From JABDBK01 sp964533645 (GTDB lineage: Bacteria; Pseudomonadota; Gammaproteobacteria; DSM-16500): a DNA stretch of 35,475 nucleotides. The stretch lies in contig CAZHMQ010000009.1 in the NCBI GenBank assembly GCA_964533645.1, positions 1 to 35,475 on the forward strand, in the 5' to 3' direction. A program made the position numbers and the translations under genes. Positions 24,754 through 31,343 of this stretch are shown here, piece after piece; position 1 is the first letter of the stretch, and each line of letters starts with the position of its first letter. The notes beneath the pieces were generated by a model. It had not been told where the DNA came from. It worked only from the letters and a program-made list of their open reading frames with translations, and made no database searches.

Positions 24754-25797
24754 CTATCTCAACCCATATTGACTATAAAAATTATTTAATGTTTTTTCTT
24801 CATGATTCCATGCTTCCGTTGCTTGAGCTATATTACCATTTTGTATCATACCATGAATAGCAACAGAACGACGTGTAAAAAAACACGTAAAACAAGATAC
24901 CCATCTATTTCGATTGATATCTAAAAAATCTCTTATTTGTGCTTCATCATGATAATTCATGTTCGAATTTTTGATTTTTAGATCAAGAATTTTTTGTTTG
25001 GCAATTTTAAGAAAACATTTTAAATGATCATTACTAAGTTCAAAATCTCCATGTCGGATGGTATTATAAATAGTAATGATATCTAGAGCATGCGTTTGAG
25101 AGTTTATCCAATTAAATAATAACTGAAATTTTTTATTACAATCTTTTTGCATTTTATAAAAGTCTACCGGACGAAGCGTTGAGTTCTGAAAACAGTGCAA
25201 TAAAAAATGATTTTCCGTATTTTTTGGAAGAAAATTTGTTTTCACATATTTTTTAATGTATGTCTCTTCTAATACTTGAAAACAAAAACTATTTTCAAGC
25301 ATTTTTCTGTAAAATGGGTTGTGAAAAAGTTGTATGGCCCACTTATCATAACCTCTATCAAAAATTAATACTTCTAATAATTCTTTTTTTGCCTTATCCG
25401 TCAAATCTGCATTAAATATAATTAAATAAAATAAATTATTTCCTTTACTTTCTGGAATATTTTCATAAGATGAATTTGCATAATATTTTTTTGGAGTAAC
25501 TAAAACAGGTAAATCATTAATTTTTTTTCTTAACGATTCAATATTTTCAAGAGTAAACTCATCAATCAATTGTTGATGACAACAGTAGTTGATGATATAT
25601 TGATCCCGTACTTCAGTAGCTGTCTTTTCTTCTATTTTTTTTGGCTTATCTGCACCTTCTTTTTTAACTGAAGGATCATGTGTTTCAACAGTTCGAAGAG
25701 AAAGATACCCAAAACCTCGAAAAGCTGGGCCGGCGATAAAGCCTTTATTACCTGCAAACAAAGAATAAGGATGTCTGTCTTTATGATGTCCAAACAT
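24754..25797 (-). CDS. Unknown protein, possible effector
   Basis: 347 residues from ATG 25797, chosen because AAAGGAGTG precedes it closely; an opening at 25827 would add ten residues (MLSQSQRSVT) and run across this ribosome site. I do not recognise a domain. The N-terminal 40 residues are Gly/His/Phe-rich (FGHHKDRHPYSLFAGNKG), followed by a charged linker (KKEGADKPKKIEEKTATE) and a mostly helical body with many Phe, Tyr and Asn residues. A WVSCFTCFFTRRS motif lies near the C-terminus. No signal peptide. The gene is convergent with the preceding unknown gene and divergent from the coiled-coil gene. Confidence 0.72.
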   Translation of the reverse strand: MFGHHKDRHPYSLFAGNKGFIAGPAFRGFGYLSLRTVETHDPSVKKEGADKPKKIEEKTATEVRDQYIINYCCHQQLIDEFTLENIESLRKKINDLPVLVTPKKYYANSSYENIPESKGNNLFYLIIFNADLTDKAKKELLEVLIFDRGYDKWAIQLFHNPFYRKMLENSFCFQVLEETYIKKYVKTNFLPKNTENHFLLHCFQNSTLRPVDFYKMQKDCNKKFQLLFNWINSQTHALDIITIYNTIRHGDFELSNDHLKCFLKIAKQKILDLKIKNSNMNYHDEAQIRDFLDINRNRWVSCFTCFFTRRSVAIHGMIQNGNIAQATEAWNHEEKTLNNFYSQYGLR

Positions 25798-25927
25798 TGT
25801 TACACTCCTTTGCGATTGTGACAACACTTTATAATTACCGAACTTTAATTATTTTATCAACCATTTCTATCATGAAAGTTTAAAAATATATCATTGACAA
25901 ATGTTAAATTTTCTATTCACGATAATA

Positions 25928-25939
25928 ATACACGTGTAT
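25928..25939. promoter_or_regulatory. 12-bp perfect palindrome between divergent genes
   Basis: ATACACGTGTAT at 25928-25939 is a perfect inverted repeat in the gap between two divergent unknown genes, 33 bp before the ATG at 25973. A TTGACA (25894-25899) lies upstream but has no good -10 at normal spacing. Possible operator; this is a motif only. Confidence 0.35.
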
Positions 25940-25972
25940 GATTCACCTAACAAAGTTTAAAAAGGACATTTT

Positions 25973-27556
25973 ATGCAAAGCTTTACCCCTTCACTCGATG
26001 AAAAAAAATCAACTCCTGAAGGATGGACGCATGATTTACCACTCAATCTTACCAGTAGCATTAAACTGCTTTCCGATATTATTGTATTATCTAAGTTTTT
26101 TCTTAAAAAACCAACCATACAAACACTATCGTCTGCTGAGGCAGCAGATGCTTTAATCAGTGAAATATTATCTCTCGATATTGAACGGGATACTCCTAAA
26201 GATAAACGATATAAGCTTTCTGCTAACTATGTCGCTATGGCTAAGGCTGATTTATTTTCTAATGCTGCATTAAATAAAAATGATCTTGAATCACTGCTTA
26301 AATTTGGCTTTTTAAAACCTCTAAAACAAGGTGAGCATGTTGCATTTTATGTAAAAAAGCAAAATATTTTCCGCTACATTGATCAACATGTGAATACAAA
26401 ATATCAAGACAAACTCAAACAAATCATTGATAGAGCATGCGCTCTTGCCATTATCGGTTTTGCATCGTATAACTTACTGATATCCAGACGAACATTTGAC
26501 AAAAGCCTGCCTTCTATTGCCACAGCGTTTGATCCACAAAATATCATTGCTTCTGAAAAAAATATTATCATAAGACTTATCGAAGAAATGGCAAAACTCA
26601 AACCAAGCACCACTCATTCAGGTGATATAACACGCTACCAAAAAGAAATAGCTGCAGATATTGATCAAATACGGACTACATTGGAAAGCATTGAACTTGA
26701 ATTAATTAAAATAGAATTAAAACACAAACAACAGCAATTAGATATTTTAATTTCAGCTCTTTTAAAAAATAAGACATCCATGATAAATTTAGAGCCAGAA
26801 ACTAAAAATATAGCAATGATTGCTGATGTAAGAAAAACCAAATCACGCGAACAACTTCTAAAAGAGATTGATGAGCTGGAGATAAGACAAGCATATATTT
26901 TAGCTGAAATTGCGTCGCAAAAAAATTTGCTTGAAATACGCACCATCGATGCAGAAAAACAGTTACATAATTTACATTCCAAATATGGTAATGACATAAA
27001 AAAAATGGCAAATGTTCAACATGCATTAGAAACAACAAATGAAGCGCTGCAAAACAACTTAAACAAAGCTAATATGACTGCGGCCATACTAGAGCAGGAA
27101 TTATATAGTCTCAAACATAAAACACCATGGTGGCATTATGGTTTGGCCGTTTTTGGATTTTTTGTTGGTGCAGCACTCTGTACATCAGGTATCGGTTTAT
27201 TACCGGGAGCATTCGTCCTAGGAGTTTGCACACTTACTCTAAGTGGTGTTATTACGTTTAGTAGCCTTAGTTACATTGGATATCTCGGTTATCACCATTG
27301 CAAAGATATCAATGATGATGCTCCCGCATCCTCCGCACCGGCTATGAAAATCACGACAAACCTTACTCAAACTATTGACTTACCCCATCCATTAGAATTA
27401 AAATCTAACTCCACTCCCGTAACATCAAAAAGCAGTGCACCAATTTCAACTAAACCGATGTTCACTCCTAAATTACCTCCCATAACAGAAAACGAAGCGG
27501 AAGGACACACAAGTCATACTCCTGCTTCACAAAATATACGTAATGACATGAGATGA
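25973..27556 (+). CDS. Coiled-coil protein with a C-terminal membrane hairpin, possible effector
   Basis: 527 residues; ATG 25973 follows AAAAAGGAC. I do not recognise the N-terminal part (1-200). Residues about 220-380 are strongly predicted coiled coil, with runs such as IELELIKIELKHKQQQLDIL. Two adjacent hydrophobic segments follow (about 388-412 and 414-438, GLAVFGFFVGAALC and LGVCTLTLSGVITF), then a Ser/Pro/Thr-rich hydrophilic tail of about 85 residues. There is no signal peptide, so the hairpin would have to insert after secretion or in the inner membrane. Long coiled coil plus a late membrane hairpin is a common layout of Legionella-type effectors that sit in host membranes. This is a design argument, not homology. 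Confidence 0.75.
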   Translation: MQSFTPSLDEKKSTPEGWTHDLPLNLTSSIKLLSDIIVLSKFFLKKPTIQTLSSAEAADALISEILSLDIERDTPKDKRYKLSANYVAMAKADLFSNAALNKNDLESLLKFGFLKPLKQGEHVAFYVKKQNIFRYIDQHVNTKYQDKLKQIIDRACALAIIGFASYNLLISRRTFDKSLPSIATAFDPQNIIASEKNIIIRLIEEMAKLKPSTTHSGDITRYQKEIAADIDQIRTTLESIELELIKIELKHKQQQLDILISALLKNKTSMINLEPETKNIAMIADVRKTKSREQLLKEIDELEIRQAYILAEIASQKNLLEIRTIDAEKQLHNLHSKYGNDIKKMANVQHALETTNEALQNNLNKANMTAAILEQELYSLKHKTPWWHYGLAVFGFFVGAALCTSGIGLLPGAFVLGVCTLTLSGVITFSSLSYIGYLGYHHCKDINDDAPASSAPAMKITTNLTQTIDLPHPLELKSNSTPVTSKSSAPISTKPMFTPKLPPITENEAEGHTSHTPASQNIRNDMR

Positions 27557-27626
27557 CTAAAATTAAATCATCATTTCAGGTACTACCATGAATTGCTTAG
27601 TTTAGTAGATATTGTTAGTATTTATT

Positions 27627-27769
27627 AGACTTCTTTCCAAACCTATTATTTTGTCATTAGGGCTTGTTTACCATTCGCTAGGCTGAGACCAAAATCCCTG
27701 ATTTTTGAGGATAGCAGCACAGTTGCAGCGAAGTCTAATGACAAAATACGCCGGTTTAGAAAGAAGTTT
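27627..27769. repeat. Palindromic repeat interrupted by half of another repeat
   Basis: Arms of about 34 bp: 27627-27660 (AGACTTCTTTCCAAACC...ATTAG) and the reverse complement of 27735-27769 (AAACTTCTTTCTAAACCGGC...ATTAG). Between them lies the left half of the interspersed repeat (27660-27722), so one repeat appears to have inserted in another. It lies between the coiled-coil gene and the U-box gene. Confidence 0.65.
27660..27722 (+). repeat. Left-half copy of the interspersed palindromic repeat
   Basis: Matches the left half of 29274-29415 (GGGCTTGTTTAC, ATTCGCTAGGCTGAGAC, AAAATCC, GATTTTTGAGGAT, GCAGCACAG) and then stops abruptly. Confidence 0.7.
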
Positions 27770-27812
27770 ATTGAATACCGGTGTCATGCTAGCTACATAA
27801 TAAGGAGAATAT

Positions 27813-28688
27813 ATGCCATCAGGATTTTTTACAGCTAAATCTATTCCCTCACGTTTTGAAATGACGGAAGCATTTAAACAACCCGTAAGTATCTTAAACA
27901 AGCTTCGCGATAAACAAAATGAATTAAAAGAGGCTGCAGATGTGAAAGGTAATGGATCTATCGATTTTGAGAAACACCACATTATCGCTAAATTAATGCA
28001 ACAAATAGATAAAGCAATTTCAGAATTTAATGAAAGCAAATTTACATCATTATCTGATGAAACAACTCAAATGATTAAGACTACACGAAAATTATTAGAA
28101 ATTATTTCGAATGTGCCAAAAGCAGAAGAAAAAACATTAAAAACTTCACGTAATAATCAACGCGAAAATATGAGTAATGCGGTTTATTATGGAACTTTTT
28201 TTACTACTTTTATCACTGGGTCTGCTCTATCTGCAGGAACTTTAGGTGCTATTGCTTCATTACTTTATATTGCACCCACAGTAAGTAAATCCGTTCATGA
28301 ATCTACAGGCTTAAATGATTTATCACCTACTTCAGCACGTTTGCTTCATGAATTAACTATTATACTCAAAAAAATTTATGCAAGTCTCATTAGACAATGC
28401 TATGGAGATATTCAAATAAAAGAATCAGAAGCTGAAGATTTCATTTGTCCCATCACCCAAGAGATTATTCATGATCCTGTCGTTTGCACCTTAGATGGAC
28501 ATGCCTATGAAAGAAACGCCATCGAAGAGTGGTTTAAACACAACACCAGATCACCTTTGAATCGTAATGAAATCCCGCCGGGTAAATCAGTACAAGATGT
28601 ATTAATTACGCATTTTAACTATGCTTCATTACTTGAAAAATACCGAAGAGAGCATTCTGTTACTATCAATACAAGTGCTTGTCTATAA
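27813..28688 (+). CDS. U-box protein, probable E3 ubiquitin ligase effector
   Basis: 291 residues; ATG 27813 has a strong ribosome site (AAGGAG). An N-terminal helical region (about 15-110) is followed by a hydrophobic hairpin-like stretch (about 124-157, YYGTFFTTFITGSALSAG onward) and a U-box at about 207-280: EDFICPITQEIIHDPVVCTL, then GHAYERNAIEEWF and RSPLNRNEI. This order matches the U-box core (CPI-T, DPV, G-x-x-YER-x-I-x-x-W, SPL). U-boxes recruit E2 enzymes and occur in bacteria almost only as effectors injected into eukaryotic cells (LubX of Legionella is the known example). The hydrophobic segment would anchor the ligase to a membrane, unlike LubX. The end overlaps the convergent surface-antigen-like gene by 6 bp. 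Confidence 0.9.
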   Translation: MPSGFFTAKSIPSRFEMTEAFKQPVSILNKLRDKQNELKEAADVKGNGSIDFEKHHIIAKLMQQIDKAISEFNESKFTSLSDETTQMIKTTRKLLEIISNVPKAEEKTLKTSRNNQRENMSNAVYYGTFFTTFITGSALSAGTLGAIASLLYIAPTVSKSVHESTGLNDLSPTSARLLHELTIILKKIYASLIRQCYGDIQIKESEAEDFICPITQEIIHDPVVCTLDGHAYERNAIEEWFKHNTRSPLNRNEIPPGKSVQDVLITHFNYASLLEKYRREHSVTINTSACL

Positions 28689-29039
28689 TCCTTTCCAATC
28701 TCCATTAACTTTACAAAAAGTTAATGTTGATTGACCAATTCTATAATTAGCCGCATTAACAATAGTAAGATTTCGGCAATGTCTACCATTTTTTATGCCA
28801 CTATGAGAGGGTACAAAACTTCCCCAACTACCTGATTGTAGATTTTTCCAACTGCGTTTGGATCCATCTTTATTATTATTTAATGCTTCTAATTGAGCTT
28901 TATAAAATATTTCCCAATCTTTATCATTAAAATACACGCCTGCTGTATCGTCGAGAAATCCATAATTCAGGACATAAGCAAACGATAATTTAAAAAATAT
29001 AAGTAAGGAGACTAGCAATGTTATTGAAATAATTTTCAT
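28683..29039 (-). CDS. Small secreted protein, surface-antigen (RT0821/Lpp0805-like) type
   Basis: 118 residues. Clear signal peptide (MKIISITLLVSLLIFFKLSFA) and a strong ribosome site (AAGGAGGT) before ATG 29039. The C-terminal half (RSWKNLQSGSWGSFVPSHSG, then NGRHCRNLTI and LTFCKVNGDWKGL) has the pattern of the C-terminal domain of 17-kDa-type surface antigens: SWxNxxSGxxGxVxP, a gap, xGxxCRxxxxx, and a final CxxxDGxW. Two cysteines (in GRHCR and FCK) could pair. The usual N-terminal glycine-zipper region is missing, so this would be a short, soluble relative. It is convergent with and overlaps the U-box gene end. Confidence 0.6.
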   Translation of the reverse strand: MKIISITLLVSLLIFFKLSFAYVLNYGFLDDTAGVYFNDKDWEIFYKAQLEALNNNKDGSKRSWKNLQSGSWGSFVPSHSGIKNGRHCRNLTIVNAANYRIGQSTLTFCKVNGDWKGL

Positions 29040-29233
29040 ACAACCTCCTTAAACTCTCTTCTTATACTATAACATAGCTCGATTTTATAATAGGACGATA
29101 ATGGTCTCTATTTAATCATTAAGTACGAATTGGATAATTATTTAATCTATTATCCTAGATTATGAGCAGGGTATTCTCCATATATTTCAAAATGATCAAA
29201 ATGTAGGTTATAATTTAGTGGTAGCTATACAAA

Positions 29234-29454
29234 CCGGACATTGGCCACTTTTAAAAAGATGTTTTCAAAACTAGGGCTTGTTTACAATTCGCTAGGCTGA
29301 GACTAAAATCCTTGATTTTTGAGGATCGCAGCACAGCATACGTTGTTGGTATGTGAGCAGAGAACCGCAGAAAATCAGGGATTTTGGGCCAGCATAGTAG
29401 AATTGTAAACAGCCCGTAATAGTTTTGTGAAGTCACTTAAAAATGGCTAAAGTC
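29234..29454. mobile_element. MITE-like element related to the one at 5835, carrying a nested palindromic repeat
   Basis: Outer inverted repeats, GGACATTGGCCACTTTTAAA near 29236 and (reverse complement of the right end) CGACTTTAGCCATTTTTAA, resemble the ends of the element at 5835-5998. Inside, a second inverted pair continues (AAAACTA and GGGCTTGTTTAC against GTAAACAGCCC and TAGTTTTG). I could not find an unambiguous target duplication. No transposase gene. Confidence 0.55.
29274..29415. repeat. Full copy of the interspersed palindromic repeat
   Basis: 142 bp with imperfect inverted ends of about 38 bp: GGGCTTGTTTACAATTCGCT at the left, and the reverse complement of the right end starts GGGCTGTTTACAATTCTACT. 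Half copies lie at 23824-23871 and 27660-27722, and short related words at 3646, 7337 and 10443. Confidence 0.7.
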
Positions 29455-29473
29455 GAAACAAAGGACTGCTGCC

Positions 29474-30037
29474 ATGAATACATTACAGAAATTGGACACT
29501 ATGTACTTAAAGGCTTATAGCAAAAATTGGGGCTGGTTCCTAATTTGGGGAATAGTACTCTTTATATTAGGTATCATTGCTATAGGAGCAACCACATTTA
29601 CCACATTGTTTTCAGTGATTTTCTTAGGTACCTTACTCTTATTAAGCGGTATCGTCATCATCATAGACGCATTCAGTTTTTGGTGGCATAAATGGAGTGG
29701 ATTTTTTCTCCATTTACTCATAGGAATTTTGTATGGTGCCACTGGCGTTATGCTCATCCAAAGTCCAGCTATCGCCTCCATTTCTATCACTCTATTATTA
29801 GGTATTTTTTATCTTGCTGTAGGTATTTTCCGAATCATTTACAGTCTTTCACTAAGAACACCTCGATGGGGTTGGGGATTTTTCAATGGATTAATCTCAT
29901 TATTATTGGGAATACTCATTTTAGCTAGCTGGCCTGCATCCGGTTTATTTATCATAGGATTATTTGTCGGCATCGATTTACTCTTTTGCGGTATTTCTTA
30001 TATCATGACAGCACTAGCTGCTAAGTCATTGAACTAA
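29474..30037 (+). CDS. hdeD: HdeD-family membrane protein (DUF308)
   Basis: 187 residues, six hydrophobic helices with glycine-rich turns, the usual size and topology of HdeD/DUF308. Family features: WGIVLFILGIIAIGATTFTT, GTLLLLSGIVIIIDAF, ASISITLLLGIFYLAVGIFR and GLISLLLGILILASWPASG. In E. coli HdeD helps acid resistance at high cell density; in other bacteria the role is unknown. ATG 29474 follows AAAGGA at slightly long spacing. The start lies just after a MITE-like element, so its promoter may come from that repeat. A strong terminator follows. Confidence 0.9.
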   Translation: MNTLQKLDTMYLKAYSKNWGWFLIWGIVLFILGIIAIGATTFTTLFSVIFLGTLLLLSGIVIIIDAFSFWWHKWSGFFLHLLIGILYGATGVMLIQSPAIASISITLLLGIFYLAVGIFRIIYSLSLRTPRWGWGFFNGLISLLLGILILASWPASGLFIIGLFVGIDLLFCGISYIMTALAAKSLN

Positions 30038-30046
30038 AATAAGTTT

Positions 30047-30080
30047 AAAAAGCTCTATCAGTCCTTCGATAGAGCTTTTT
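30047..30080. terminator. Bidirectional rho-independent terminator
   Basis: AAAAAGCTCTATC (30047-30059), loop of 8 bases, GATAGAGCTTTTT (30068-30080): a 13-bp stem that includes an A-run on one side and a T-run on the other. It fits termination of hdeD and of the convergent gene whose stop is at 30086. Confidence 0.9.
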
Positions 30081-30085
30081 CTTCA

Positions 30086-31006
30086 TTATTTTTCAGCCGT
30101 TGTGGTTTTACTATCACCTGATTTTATTTTATTATTCTTTAACACTTGAAATAAATTTTCATAAACATTATTAGCACTCCACACATACCATCCTGCAGCT
30201 TTGTTAGCTTGTTCAACCGCACGTATTTCTTGCAACAAATATTTTTGTTTATCCGCATTGGATGTCTTCTTAATATAATGATAATTAGCAGCCTCAATGA
30301 ATGCATGTATCTTGAATGGAGGATTATTATCAAATTGTTTTGCTAGAGCATTTAGAGAATTATTAACTGTTTTATAAGGTTCTGCAGAATATTTTTGGTA
30401 TGGCCAAAAATGGGATGGGTAAACCATTGGATTAACTCCATCAACGCTATCAGCAAACATTTTTATATCTTGACCGATATGCATAGAGGGGTAATAACCT
30501 ACCTCACCAAATATATCAATTTCCATTGGGATATTCTGAGCATTTATTCTTTTCTTATACCATTTAATGATTTGATATACATCTTTTGCATGTTGTGGAT
30601 TCGCAGGTTCTTTAGAACTATAACGAATATAATCAAGCTGTATAGCATCGGCACCTGATTTAATAGCATCATTAATTAATTTTAATTTATCTTCCCAATG
30701 TGCTTCTGAACGAATTTGTGCTGCATTACCACCATTAGAAAATATGACGACACGAACCACAACTTTCATACCTGCAGCTTTTACTTTAGCTAAAGCAGGA
30801 GCATAATGCGAACTATAGTATTCATGATCCACTACAAAAGTATTAATGCCAGTGGCTTTAGCCTCGCGAAGCAAATAATTTAGCTTATCAGGCTTTTCAA
30901 GTGTATATTGCGTTAAGTAGATGCCTTTATCCCATGCTTGTGCAGTGGAAATAAGGCTTACACATACTAGGGTTGCTAAGAGTGACTTGGACGGTAGTTT
31001 CCACAT
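30086..31006 (-). CDS. Secreted putative glycoside hydrolase (DUF4015-like TIM barrel)
   Basis: 306 residues from ATG 31006, which has GAGGTGG at 5 bp; a GTG at 31015 is also in frame but lies on that ribosome site. Signal peptide: LLATLVCVSLISTAQA. The mature protein starts with KGIYLTQYTLEKPDKLNYLL and contains INTFVVDHEYY, KVVVRVVIF, SGADAIQLDYIRYS (about 118-130, with the Asp expected at a barrel strand end), and DGVNPMVYPSHFW. These match the putative glycosyl hydrolase family DUF4015 (COG1306), a TIM-barrel group of unknown substrate. Periplasmic or extracellular action is expected. It shares the terminator at 30047-30080 with the convergent hdeD. Confidence 0.8.
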   Translation of the reverse strand: MWKLPSKSLLATLVCVSLISTAQAWDKGIYLTQYTLEKPDKLNYLLREAKATGINTFVVDHEYYSSHYAPALAKVKAAGMKVVVRVVIFSNGGNAAQIRSEAHWEDKLKLINDAIKSGADAIQLDYIRYSSKEPANPQHAKDVYQIIKWYKKRINAQNIPMEIDIFGEVGYYPSMHIGQDIKMFADSVDGVNPMVYPSHFWPYQKYSAEPYKTVNNSLNALAKQFDNNPPFKIHAFIEAANYHYIKKTSNADKQKYLLQEIRAVEQANKAAGWYVWSANNVYENLFQVLKNNKIKSGDSKTTTAEK

Positions 31007-31343
31007 GGTGACCACCTCGTTATGTATTGTTATACCTTTAGGCTAGCATAGACCCATGCAAAAAATTCAAGCGAGATGACAAGAAAAGAGTTTTTTGATT
31101 TAAAAAACATCATTACATTAAGATTGCTATAGAAAATAACTATAGCTATATGACTGATAAATTCAAATAATGCCTTATTTACAGCTAATTGATAATTTTT
31201 TAATTTACTATATATACATCAATGTTACTTAAAATTATGCTTTTTATGCTAATTTTGTATTTTTTTTGATTTACATAATAAAATAAGTATTAGCTGGCAT
31301 GACAGAGTCCTTATCCGGAATTCGCATGTTAAGGTATATTCGA
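31007..31343. other. 337-bp intergenic region without a gene
   Basis: Very AT-rich with no credible open frame, RNA gene or terminator. The part near 31007-31060 must hold the promoter of the putative glycosidase. I see no repeat shared with the rest of the window. Confidence 0.6.

Larger units (their letters stand above)
29040..29473. other. 434-bp intergenic region filled by nested repeats
   Basis: No gene is seen. 29040-29228 is AT-rich and holds the promoter region of the surface-antigen-like gene plus a small inverted repeat (GGATAAT 29132-29138 with ATTATCC 29149-29155). 29234-29454 is the MITE-like element with the interspersed palindromic repeat nested inside it. The hdeD ribosome site starts right after it. 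Confidence 0.7.

Noticed and set aside
26665..27038. Two minus-strand frames opposite the coiled-coil gene
   Set aside because: Antisense to a long helical gene whose codon bias produces open frames on the other strand.
27668..28039. Minus-strand frame of 123 residues
   Set aside because: It spans the nested repeats and the start of the U-box gene in antisense; no supporting motif.
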